Made by a program: the position numbers and the translations under genes
NCBI GenBank assembly: GCA_964533425.1
Contig: CAZHJG010000040.1
Span: 1-7,028 of the forward strand
Direction of reading: 5' to 3'
Length of the DNA: 7,028 nucleotides
Source: CAZHJG01 sp964533425
GTDB lineage: Bacteria; Patescibacteriota; Saccharimonadia; Saccharimonadales; UBA4665
Shown here: in pieces, positions 1 through 5,247 of the stretch
Layout of the letters: each line of letters begins with the position of its first letter
Position numbering within the stretch: position 1 is the first letter of the stretch
Notes under the pieces: model-generated
Seen by the model: only the letters and a program-made list of their open reading frames with translations
The model's database searches: none
What the model was told of the DNA's origin: nothing

Positions 1-395
1 CGTTGGACTTTATCGGTTGGATCAGCAGGTCGCTTGTCAGCGTATAGACACATTTCTATAAGTGCAACACTTACAGATCGCGTAAAGACTGCTTTGGTTA
101 ACGCTGGTTCAGCTTTCGCTGAATTAGTTGGCCCGAAGACCTTGTCTTTCGCAACAGTTTAAGCTTCATAACTTAAACCGTGCCGCGCGGGACGCCAGAT
201 ATCGCAAAGGCGCGCTATATTTTCTGGACGCTCGACTAGAACTGTCCTAGCTAGTTGCTAAGACTTTGGACCGCTGCAGTAGAATGTTTGTCCGCTTAGA
301 TACCTACTGCCTAAGATTTTAAAACGGACTAAGCCTGTAGAAGACCAATCAAGATAAACCGGCGGACGTGGGGGCAGTACCCACCAGCTCCACCA
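1..395 (+). ncRNA. ssrA: tmRNA (transfer-messenger RNA), 5' end cut by window
   Basis: tmRNA rescues stalled ribosomes and tags the unfinished protein for proteolysis. The 3' end has the tRNA-like layout: GGAC, T-stem GTGGG/CCCAC (368-372/380-384), then CAGCTCC and an encoded CCA (393-395). Helix P2 forms between 9-14/353-358 (TTTATC/GATAAA) and 15-20/345-350. Three H-type pseudoknots can be traced: PK2 185-189/211-215 with 195-199/223-227; PK3 235-239/251-255 with 244-247/268-271; PK4 276-282/304-310 with 295-299/311-315. The tag frame ends at TAA 160-162, inside a 7-bp hairpin (157-163/172-178), as expected for P5. Resume codon candidates are GCA at 64 (U and A at -5/-4, but within a possible hairpin 59-73) or GCT at 91. 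About 20 nt of the 5' end, carrying the other half of the acceptor stem, lie upstream of the window. Odd points are a T-loop without TTC and a tag ending S-F-A-T-V. PK1 is not resolved. Confidence 0.9.
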
Positions 396-400
396 AAAAC

Positions 401-430
401 GCATCAGCTAAGGCTGGTGCTTTTTTGTTT
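401..430 (+). terminator. Intrinsic terminator of tmRNA
   Basis: An 8-bp stem GCATCAGC/GCTGGTGC (401-408/413-420, one G-U pair) with loop TAAG is followed directly by six T and then GTTT. It begins five bases after the tmRNA CCA end. Confidence 0.88.
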
Positions 431-510
431 TGCTCATGCTTGCTTATGATAAAAACTGGCGGTAAGATGAGCGTAATTTTAAGATGTGAATAATTTAGGA
501 GCCTTTGGGT

Positions 511-900
511 ATGCCAGATTATTTAAGAGAACTGCAAGAACGAACAGCAGAGGCGTCGTCATCGACACAATATGCTTGGGACTATGATATAGCGCACCTA
601 ACAAACGCTATAATTGATGTTGCCGAAGAAAAAATTGAAAAAGAGTCAGGGGCGGGGAGAACGGAAGCTTATTACAATTATCCGATTACAACAGAGAGGC
701 GAGAGCATCTGGACAAACATAGCGAAGCCCTGAATGTTGCAGCCGGAATCTTTCTAAAGCGTGGCTTAAACGCGAAAGTACGCTGGAACGGCACCGCTAT
801 AATCGGCTACTCGTTAGCGGCAGTCCACCCGGAAACACAACCAGGCGTTACAAGCTATCATGGCCAAGTAGCCTTACGCACAATTGTTCTGAGTTGGTAG
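511..900 (+). CDS. Hypothetical protein, 129 aa
   Basis: I do not recognise a family. The start is ATG 511, nine bases after AGGAG (497-501); an in-frame TTG at 505 would lie only three bases from that Shine-Dalgarno and is unlikely. The first ~50 residues are charged and look helical; the remainder, containing YYNYPIT, RRGL-like basic patches and KVRWNGTAIIGYSL, looks mixed alpha/beta. There is no signal peptide or membrane segment, so it is probably cytoplasmic. The gene is alone, between the tmRNA terminator and the ABC operon. It uses more A/T-ending and rare-type codons (ATA, AGA) than the genes after it. tmRNA 3' ends are common integration sites, so an acquired origin is possible, but I see no integrase and no repeated tmRNA end. 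A TATGAT at 445-450 could be its -10 box, with no clear -35. Confidence 0.75.
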   Translation: MPDYLRELQERTAEASSSTQYAWDYDIAHLTNAIIDVAEEKIEKESGAGRTEAYYNYPITTERREHLDKHSEALNVAAGIFLKRGLNAKVRWNGTAIIGYSLAAVHPETQPGVTSYHGQVALRTIVLSW

Positions 901-948
901 CAGGTTACATTCACATCCTTGTCCCTTATCGCCCAAACATAAGCTGTT

Positions 949-957
949 TGCTATGAT
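949..957 (+). promoter_or_regulatory. Extended -10 promoter of ABC operon, likely leaderless
   Basis: TGC-TATGAT is an extended -10 (TGn plus five of six consensus bases). Only seven bases separate it from ATG 965, so transcription would begin at or next to the start codon. No Shine-Dalgarno precedes the gene. No convincing -35 is visible. Confidence 0.55.
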
Positions 958-964
958 TAAGTAA

Positions 965-1690
965 ATGGAAGCCGCGGTTAAAATACATAGTTTATCAGTG
1001 ACGCTCGGTGGTCAGGTGCAAGCGCTCAAAGATGTCAGCCTGGAACTGCCGGCGGGGAAGACGATCGGCGTGATCGGGCCGTCGGGTGCGGGGAAGACGA
1101 CACTTATTAAAAGTATTGTTGGTCGTTTAGAGGTGCCGAAGGACAGTGTTACGGTACTCGGGCAAGCGGCAGGCACTCAGGGGCTACGAAAAGACGTGAC
1201 CTATATGAGTCAGGAGTTGTCAGTATATCCCGACCTGACTGTAAGAGAGAATCTGAAATACTTCGTTGTTATGGCGGAGCAGCCCCGTAAGCATGCCTCG
1301 ATGATTGCCGAAGACATTTTGCATATAGTTGATTTGCGTGAGAGAGCTGATATTTTGGTACGCAACCTTTCGGGTGGGCAAAAACAGCGTATGTCGTTGG
1401 CCGTAGCGCTGATTGGCTCGCCAAAGCTGATGGTACTCGATGAACCAACAGTCGGCCTCGACCCAGTACTGCGCGACAAACTATGGAAACTATTTAACGA
1501 GTTAAGTAAGCGCGGCACTACGCTGATAATTTCCAGCCATTCCATGGATGAAGCCGGCCGTTGCGATGATCTGGTGCTGATCCGCGGCGGCCAAGTGGTG
1601 GCCCATAGCTCGCCAAAAGTATTTCTTAAGCGGACCGGTAGTGAAACGATCGAAGAAGGCTTTCTGAAACTGGCTGGAGGTGCCGAATGA
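965..1690 (+). CDS. ABC transporter ATP-binding protein (exporter type)
   Basis: This 241-aa nucleotide-binding subunit hydrolyses ATP on the cytoplasmic face of the membrane to power the permease encoded next. All motifs are intact: Walker A GPSGAGKTT (38-46), Q-loop Gln83, signature LSGGQ (135-139), Walker B LMVLDE (155-160), D-loop GLD (164-166) and H-loop His192. The length is that of a bare ATPase domain without a C-terminal extension. The class resembles the ATPases of ABC-2 exporters (DrrA/CcmA-like) for drugs, lipids or polysaccharides; the substrate cannot be told from the sequence. It overlaps the permease gene by four bases (ATGA), so the two are translationally coupled. The start ATG 965 lacks a Shine-Dalgarno and sits next to a -10 box, suggesting a leaderless message. 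Confidence 0.95.
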   Translation: MEAAVKIHSLSVTLGGQVQALKDVSLELPAGKTIGVIGPSGAGKTTLIKSIVGRLEVPKDSVTVLGQAAGTQGLRKDVTYMSQELSVYPDLTVRENLKYFVVMAEQPRKHASMIAEDILHIVDLRERADILVRNLSGGQKQRMSLAVALIGSPKLMVLDEPTVGLDPVLRDKLWKLFNELSKRGTTLIISSHSMDEAGRCDDLVLIRGGQVVAHSSPKVFLKRTGSETIEEGFLKLAGGAE

Positions 1691-2427
1691 GCCCGGATAA
1701 AACACTGGCCACTGCCAGACGTGTTTTAACGCAGCTCGGTCATGACCCACGTACGCTGGCCATGCTGTTTGTGGTGCCTCCGGTGTTACTGACGTTGCTA
1801 AAGTACGTCTTTAACGATGGTGGCCTGGCTTTCAACAGCTTCGCGCCGATGTTGCTCGGTATCTTTCCCATGATTCTCATGTTTTTGATTACTTCTATTG
1901 CTACGCTCCGTGAAAGGACAAACGGTACATTGGCCAGATTGCTGACCATGCCCGTCAGCAAGCTTGACTTCATTCTTGGCTACGCCATCGCCTTTTCACT
2001 CGTGGCTTTTGTGCAAGCGGTTATCACTGGTTTTGTGATGCTTGACTTGTTAAATGTTGCGGTGATGGGCGGCACTTTAGCAACACTGGTGGGCGCAGTG
2101 GCAGCGGCTTTCTTGGGCACAGCGCTTGGCCTATTCGTTAGTGCTTTCGCTGCCAGTGAGTTCCAAGCCGTCCAATTTATGCCAGCGTTTTTGTTCCCGC
2201 AGCTGCTTGTTTGCGGCCTCTTCGTAGCCAGAGAGCACATGGCCAAGGTGTTACAGTGGTTTTCGGACGTTATGCCGCTCACATACAGTGTCGACGCCAT
2301 GAAGCAAGTGACCAATAGTCCGGTCTGGACCGTCACACACACGAAAGATCTGCTGATTGTTATTGGCTATGCTATTGCCGCTCTCGTGCTGGGCTCTATT
2401 ACCATCCGGCGCCAGGAAAAGCCGTAA
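1687..2427 (+). CDS. ABC-2 type transporter permease
   Basis: This 246-aa integral membrane subunit pairs with the upstream ATPase. Since each gene encodes a half, the working exporter is probably a dimer of both. About six membrane segments are visible near residues 23-42, 52-73, 95-120, 130-154, 161-181 and 221-240. The cytoplasmic loop after segment two carries RERTNGTLARLLTMP (75-89), the E-x-x-GT-x-x-RL-x-x-x-P pattern typical of ABC-2 permeases, and MPLTYSVDAM (196-205) matches the usual conserved stretch before the last helix. A Shine-Dalgarno GGAGG (1676-1680) lies inside the ATPase gene, six bases before ATG. ABC-2 families include DrrB/NodJ-like drug, polysaccharide and lipid exporters; substrate unknown. 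Confidence 0.92.
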   Translation: MSPDKTLATARRVLTQLGHDPRTLAMLFVVPPVLLTLLKYVFNDGGLAFNSFAPMLLGIFPMILMFLITSIATLRERTNGTLARLLTMPVSKLDFILGYAIAFSLVAFVQAVITGFVMLDLLNVAVMGGTLATLVGAVAAAFLGTALGLFVSAFAASEFQAVQFMPAFLFPQLLVCGLFVAREHMAKVLQWFSDVMPLTYSVDAMKQVTNSPVWTVTHTKDLLIVIGYAIAALVLGSITIRRQEKP

Positions 2428-2453
2428 CGGACAATTCTAGTCTCTCGATAGGC

Positions 2454-2459
2454 TATAAT
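2454..2459 (+). promoter_or_regulatory. Consensus -10 box of FKBP gene, likely leaderless
   Basis: A perfect TATAAT ends nine bases before ATG 2469. The predicted transcription start then falls within about three bases of the start codon, and no Shine-Dalgarno is present. The -35 is weak (ACAATT at 2431-2436, 17-bp spacing). It lies in the 41-bp gap after the permease gene, so the FKBP gene probably has its own transcript. Confidence 0.62.
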
Positions 2460-2468
2460 AAAGAAATC

Positions 2469-3146
2469 ATGAAAAACAAATACGTGGACATTGGTGTTGG
2501 GCTGGTGGTAATCATTGGTCTTGCTGTTGGCACGGTCTTAGTGGTACATGTTCATAAAGCGAAAGGCTTGAGCCTGGGTGCGGCATCAATCAATGCCGAC
2601 GCCACCCCTACGCCATCCACCTCAAATTCAGACAGCTCCAGCTTAAATGTTTCTTCGTCTTCACAAGCCACCAATCTTGGTCAGCTCGGGTCGAGCCAGC
2701 AATCATCAGGCGGTAACCCCACCGGGCAAGGCGCCCCCACGTCTTCCGGCTCCGGTTCTAACCAAGGGCTTGATCCATCGACCTTCAGCCAGTACGACAA
2801 GTACAAAGCGGACACCAATGCGCTATTTGGAGATATCCAGGTAGGCAGCGGTGCTGAGTTGGCCGAGAATCACCAGGCCGAAGTTGTTTATAAGGGCTGG
2901 CTGACTAATGGCCAATTATTCGATGAGTCGCATACCGGCAGTGACGGCAAGTTGCAGCCCTTTGTGTTTACCGATGGGGCGCATCAAGTCATTCCTGGCT
3001 GGGAGCAAGGGCTGACTGGTATGAAGGTCGGCGGCACACGCCTGCTGATCGTTCCGCCAACGGTTGGCTATGGCGCAACCGGCCAAGGCTCGATACCACC
3101 CAATTCTGTACTGGTGTTTGAAGTCCAGTTGGTTGCCGTGCAGTAA
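2469..3146 (+). CDS. Membrane-anchored FKBP-type peptidyl-prolyl cis-trans isomerase
   Basis: This 225-aa protein should catalyse cis-trans isomerisation of X-Pro bonds outside the membrane. It has a short basic N-terminus and one hydrophobic helix (about 7-27) acting as uncleaved anchor or signal, then a low-complexity Ser/Thr/Gln/Gly linker (about 40-105), then one FKBP domain (about 118-225). The usual active-site residues are all present by alignment to FKBP12: Tyr141 (Y26), Phe151-Asp152 (F36-D37), Phe167 (F46), Val174-Ile175 (V55-I56), Trp178 (W59), Tyr201 (Y82) and Phe217 (F99). The family motif VIPGWEQGL is at 174-182. The linker suggests a domain held away from the membrane to assist folding of exported proteins. 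There is no lipobox Cys. The upstream exporter could be a functional neighbour, but a separate promoter argues against a strict operon. Confidence 0.94.
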   Translation: MKNKYVDIGVGLVVIIGLAVGTVLVVHVHKAKGLSLGAASINADATPTPSTSNSDSSSLNVSSSSQATNLGQLGSSQQSSGGNPTGQGAPTSSGSGSNQGLDPSTFSQYDKYKADTNALFGDIQVGSGAELAENHQAEVVYKGWLTNGQLFDESHTGSDGKLQPFVFTDGAHQVIPGWEQGLTGMKVGGTRLLIVPPTVGYGATGQGSIPPNSVLVFEVQLVAVQ

Positions 3147-3225
3147 TCAATACTAGCTGACGCACAACTGCAATAATTCTCACAGACAAAGGGTTTGGCC
3201 CGGACATATCTTTAGGTTGTAAACG

Positions 3226-3231
3226 TATAGT
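3226..3231 (+). promoter_or_regulatory. Possible -10 box for HdeD-like gene
   Basis: TATAGT lies in the 193-bp gap between the FKBP and HdeD-like genes. CGGACA (3201-3206) could be a weak -35 at 19-bp spacing. A start near 3238 would give a leader of about 100 nt, containing one small hairpin GTCTG/CAGAC (3268-3272/3277-3281). Nothing else stands out in this gap. Confidence 0.35.
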
Positions 3232-3339
3232 GAGCTGGATAGCTGACGTGATGACCGCGCTTGCTAAGTCTGATGGCAGACACTACGACGCACGAGTCCC
3301 TCCGCCCTTTCCAAACGCTCAATAAGAAGGGGGAGAGTA

Positions 3340-3921
3340 ATGGCAAGAACAATTGAACGGCAAAATAGGGAGATGCTCAAGGATGCCTGGTGGCTGCTGA
3401 TGCTGCAAGGGGTGGTGGGTGTGCTCTTTGGGATTTTAGCTATTTTTTGGCCGGGACTTACGCTGGTGACGTTGGTGTATCTTTTCAGCGCCTACGTGCT
3501 AGCGTGGGGACTGATTGAAATGGTGCACGGGCTACTGAGCATTGGTAGCCGCAGCACGTGGTGGATGACGTTGCTGTTCGGCTTGGTGGGCCTTGGCGTT
3601 GGCGTGTACCTCATTCGACACCCACACGTTACCTTCGCGACCTTCATACTGGTTATCGGTATCACGCTGATTTTCCGTGGCATCATTGATTTCTTTGCAG
3701 CCTTACTCGGCACGGGAATGCGGGCCGGGCAACGGACACTGATGTTTTTCGTGGGCATCGCTGCAGTGATAGCCGGTATCATTGTATTGCTCCAGCCGGT
3801 AGCCGGTGGCGTAGCCTTTGTGTGGGTGTTGGGTCTATACGCTCTGATATTCGGTACGCTGGTCGTAGTCACGGCGCTGGAAGTGCACAAAGACGTCATG
3901 GCATTAGCGAACGAAGAATAA
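3340..3921 (+). CDS. HdeD/DUF308 family membrane protein
   Basis: This 193-aa protein is almost entirely hydrophobic, with six likely membrane helices near 17-37, 42-65, 73-92, 98-121, 133-151 and 156-181. The pattern fits the HdeD family, which consists of repeated helix pairs: WW-x-L-x-x-x-G-x-x-G-x-x-x-G (17-31), then WPG at 37-39 and a Gly-rich second half with LQP at 151-153. HdeD in Escherichia coli is linked to acid resistance at high cell density, but most family members, including those in other phyla, have no proven role. The start ATG 3340 has a strong Shine-Dalgarno GGGGGAG (3329-3335). The gene stands alone and is followed by a strong hairpin. The family call is good; the function is open. 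Confidence 0.85.
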   Translation: MARTIERQNREMLKDAWWLLMLQGVVGVLFGILAIFWPGLTLVTLVYLFSAYVLAWGLIEMVHGLLSIGSRSTWWMTLLFGLVGLGVGVYLIRHPHVTFATFILVIGITLIFRGIIDFFAALLGTGMRAGQRTLMFFVGIAAVIAGIIVLLQPVAGGVAFVWVLGLYALIFGTLVVVTALEVHKDVMALANEE

Positions 3922-3941
3922 TCGTACTGACTGCAAACGAA

Positions 3942-3970
3942 AAGCCGCTCTGCATTGTTCAGAGCGGCTT
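3942..3970. terminator. Perfect 11-bp hairpin after HdeD-like gene
   Basis: AAGCCGCTCTG (3942-3952) pairs perfectly with 3960-3970 across a 7-nt loop. It begins 20 bases after the stop codon, as a terminator would. On the + strand only TT then AA follows, a poor U-tract. On the - strand the stem is followed by TTTTCGTTT, a better one. It may act in both directions or stabilise the 3' end. Confidence 0.7.
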
Positions 3971-4013
3971 AAGGCATTCGGCCTACGTAGACAGGCAACG
4001 AAATCTAGATTTG

Positions 4014-4133
4014 GAATCTCTACAAATAGCACTTTTTGGGTGAAAAACTGCGTGCTTCACTCCGCCGTACTTCTAGTACGCCTCCATTCAGTACTCGCTT
4101 TTCTTCCCAAACTACACTCATTTGTAAAGATTC
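4014..4133. repeat. Long palindromic element, ~120 nt, 14-bp terminal inverted repeats
   Basis: The ends 4014-4027 and 4120-4133 are inverted repeats matching at 13 of 14 positions. Further nested pairings are TTTGGG/CCCAAA (4035-4040/4106-4111), GAAAA/TTTTC (4042-4046/4099-4103), and an apical hairpin CGTACT/AGTACG (4066-4071/4075-4080) with loop TCT. Read on the - strand, the two sides of the internal loop are purine-rich and similar (GAATGGAGG and GGAGTGAAG). A 12-bp palindrome AAATCTAGATTT (4001-4012) abuts the left end. No ORF is carried. It could be a non-autonomous (MITE-like) repeat or a structured RNA; the sequence alone does not decide. Confidence 0.6.
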
Positions 4134-4134
4134 T

Positions 4135-4247
4135 TGATCCGTGGATGGATCATGGTGAGGGGGCTTGGCTTAGGCGCGTACCTCCCGCGCGTAAGCTTGC
4201 ATTGCCTGCCCGTTAGATCTAGGACTTTTCAATGGATTACCCCCTTT
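4135..4247 (+). other. Possible structured RNA with three-way junction
   Basis: A hairpin TGATCC/GGATCA (4135-4140/4147-4152) is followed by a closing stem AGGGGG/CCCCCT (4158-4163/4240-4245). This encloses two hairpins: GCTTA-G-GCGCG/CGCGC-G-TAAGC (4168-4178/4186-4196, one G.G mismatch) and CATTG/CAATG (4200-4204/4230-4234) with CCT/AGG inside. Together they form a plausible three-way junction. No coding frame of substance is present and I match no known RNA family (not RNase P, SRP or 6S by motif). The transcript start and direction are unknown. Confidence 0.4.
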
Positions 4248-4312
4248 CTGTGTGTTTCAAATTGTTAATACTTATATTGTACTACGCACTTTCACACGTC
4301 TCAATATTTTGT

Positions 4313-4390
4313 GATAGGTTTGATTCCGGCAGTGGCCTATCTCACTGAGTAAGACTGCCAAAAGCGACATACTGTATCTTTTAAAGGAGG
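4313..4390 (+). promoter_or_regulatory. Leader of acidic-protein gene: possible H-type pseudoknot plus Shine-Dalgarno
   Basis: GATAGG (4313-4318) pairs with CCTATC (4336-4341), and GGCAGT (4328-4333) pairs with ACTGCC (4354-4359). Both stems are six perfect base pairs in interleaved order, which defines an H-type pseudoknot. A competing hairpin CAGTG/CACTG (4330-4334/4343-4347) would exclude both. A strong Shine-Dalgarno AAAGGAGG (4383-4390) follows, four bases before ATG. The AT-rich stretch 4255-4310 is the likely promoter zone, but I cannot fix -35/-10 boxes. Confidence 0.4.
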
Positions 4391-4394
4391 AATT

Positions 4395-4691
4395 ATGCCA
4401 CTACCACCAGACGAACCGAACGATGAGGAAAGAGAAGAAGAGTTGCCAGGAGACGAAGGTACGACGCCATTTAGCGCGGGCGGCCCAATTCGAGACGATG
4501 AGTCCAAAGACCCAGAAGACGCCCGGGCCGAACACCTGTCGAGCACGCACCCCGTAACCGACGACGACATTCAGCAAGAAGATGTGTATGAGGAGGGGCT
4601 GGCTGAAGCAGCCGGAGCAGAAGAGCCCAATGCCGGTAATGCCGTAGTTAACTACGATCCGGACAAGGACAAAAGAAAACGGCACGGTTAA
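4395..4691 (+). CDS. Highly acidic, probably disordered small protein, 98 aa
   Basis: I do not recognise a family. About 30 of 98 residues are Asp or Glu, there are few hydrophobic residues, no Cys or Trp, and only one Phe, so it is very likely intrinsically disordered. It begins Pro-rich (MPLPPDEPNDEE), has a middle part with DDES, DPEDARAEH and TDDDIQQED, then an Ala/Glu-rich piece, and ends with a basic tail KDKRKRHG. Without signal peptide or membrane segment it should be cytoplasmic. Charge segregation like this is seen in nucleic-acid mimics, chaperone-like or ribosome-associated proteins, but nothing here selects among these. The Shine-Dalgarno is nearly ideal, indicating a real and well-translated gene. 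It has its own leader and a following hairpin, so it is monocistronic. Confidence 0.82.
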   Translation: MPLPPDEPNDEEREEELPGDEGTTPFSAGGPIRDDESKDPEDARAEHLSSTHPVTDDDIQQEDVYEEGLAEAAGAEEPNAGNAVVNYDPDKDKRKRHG

Positions 4692-4706
4692 GGTAGTTTT
4701 AATAAG

Positions 4707-4743
4707 CCGGCGCGTAAGATGTCAAACTCCTTGCGCCGGGTTT
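4707..4743 (+). terminator. Likely terminator after acidic-protein gene
   Basis: CCGGCGC (4707-4713) pairs with GCGCCGG (4733-4739), extended inside by AAG/CTT (4716-4718/4730-4732), followed by GTTT. The U-tract is short, so termination may be partial. It starts 15 bases after the stop codon. Confidence 0.6.
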
Positions 4744-4750
4744 GGTAAGC

Positions 4751-4759
4751 TGTTATACT
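4751..4759 (+). promoter_or_regulatory. Extended -10 promoter of RRM gene
   Basis: TGT-TATACT is an extended -10 with five of six consensus bases. It lies just after the terminator hairpin and would start transcription near 4766, giving a leader of about 118 nt. No clear -35. Confidence 0.55.
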
Positions 4760-4766
4760 GACGTCA

Positions 4767-4867
4767 CTAGAAAAGCTGCCAATAACGTAAGTTAGGTTCT
4801 AGAGTTACATTAGTTAATAAGTACGTGTTTTCTGAGGAGCAGCTAGCTGGTTTGCCAGGTACCTCGG
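4767..4867 (+). promoter_or_regulatory. Structured 5' leader of RRM gene
   Basis: CTAGAA/TTCTAG (4767-4772/4797-4802) encloses a small hairpin TAAC/GTTA with a GTAA (GNRA-type) loop (4783-4794). Downstream, CTGAGG/CCTCGG (4832-4837/4862-4867, one G-U pair) encloses CTGG/CCAG (4847-4850/4855-4858). The last stem ends seven bases before the Shine-Dalgarno. Long folded leaders are common for cold-responsive or self-regulated RNA-binding protein genes; that role is inference here. Confidence 0.4.
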
Positions 4868-4883
4868 ACCGTTAGGAGAGTAA

Positions 4884-5171
4884 ATGGCAACCAAATTGTT
4901 TGTCGGTTCCCTTGCTTGGGCAACCACCGATGACAGCCTGCGCGATTTCTTCGCCAGCGCCGGCACCGTTGTGTCAGCTAACGTCATCTTTGACCGCGAA
5001 ACCAATCGCAGCAAAGGCTTTGGCTTCGTCGAAATGTCTTCGGACGAAGAAGCTAAGGCAGCAGTCGATCAGCTGAACGGCAAAGACCTTGATGGTCGTC
5101 CGATCGTCGTGAGCGAAGCCCGCCCACGCGAAGAGCGTCCTCGTCAGTCTTTTGATAACAGTCGTTACTAG
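4884..5171 (+). CDS. RRM-domain RNA-binding protein, 95 aa
   Basis: A single RNA-recognition motif fills residues 3-79. RNP2 is LFVGSL (5-10) and RNP1 is KGFGFVEM (44-51), with the aromatic RNA-stacking residues Phe6, Phe46 and Phe48 in place. The tail (80-95) is short, Arg-rich and polar, not Gly-rich as in plant or some cyanobacterial homologues. The family includes cyanobacterial Rbp proteins; such bacterial RRM proteins bind single-stranded RNA and are often cold- or stress-linked. The start ATG 4884 follows AGGAG (4874-4878) by five bases. The gene is monocistronic, with its own promoter, folded leader and strong terminator, which suggests abundant, independently controlled expression. 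RNA targets are unknown. Confidence 0.95.
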   Translation: MATKLFVGSLAWATTDDSLRDFFASAGTVVSANVIFDRETNRSKGFGFVEMSSDEEAKAAVDQLNGKDLDGRPIVVSEARPREERPRQSFDNSRY

Positions 5172-5187
5172 AGATAGACGTAAGATG

Positions 5188-5217
5188 AAATGAGCAGTCT
5201 CTTGGCTGCTCATTTTT
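5188..5217 (+). terminator. Intrinsic terminator of RRM gene
   Basis: A perfect 10-bp stem AAATGAGCAG/CTGCTCATTT (5188-5197/5206-5215) with an 8-nt loop and a T-run (5213-5217). It begins 16 bases after the RRM stop codon. Confidence 0.92.
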
Positions 5218-5247
5218 CTTGCCAAGATAAGCAGACGTAGTCGTGCC

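Noticed and set aside
381..395. tmRNA 3' end as an attachment site of an integrated element
   Set aside because: No second copy of the CCAGCTCCACCA end and no integrase occur in the window; an element extending beyond it cannot be excluded.
505..510. TTG at 505 as start of the first protein gene
   Set aside because: It lies only three bases after AGGAG; ATG 511 at nine bases fits far better.
1688..1690. TGA recoded as an amino acid, as in some CPR lineages
   Set aside because: TGA ends the ATPase exactly at the ATGA overlap with the permease; read-through would soon hit TAA with no sensible extension.
1210..2342. Open frames on the - strand across the ABC operon
   Set aside because: They are shadows of two well-recognised + strand genes and encode nothing recognisable.
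3154..3248. 9-base direct repeat TAGCTGACG at 3154 and 3240
   Set aside because: Two short copies 86 bases apart in non-coding sequence are within chance and have no other supporting structure.
3492..3899. 135-aa - strand frame inside the HdeD-like gene
   Set aside because: The Thr/Pro/Ser-rich product is a typical shadow of a hydrophobic protein on the other strand.
3822..4043. 73-aa + strand frame running out of the HdeD-like gene
   Set aside because: It overlaps the real gene in another frame, has no ribosome site and runs through the terminator hairpin.
4145..4270. Short ATG frames at 4145 (23 codons) and 4152 (38 codons)
   Set aside because: No ribosome site, no recognisable product, and they lie within the structured stretch 4135-4247.
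4401..4685. 94-aa hydrophobic - strand frame opposite the acidic gene
   Set aside because: It is the expected mirror of Asp/Glu codons; the + strand gene has a strong Shine-Dalgarno and a leader.
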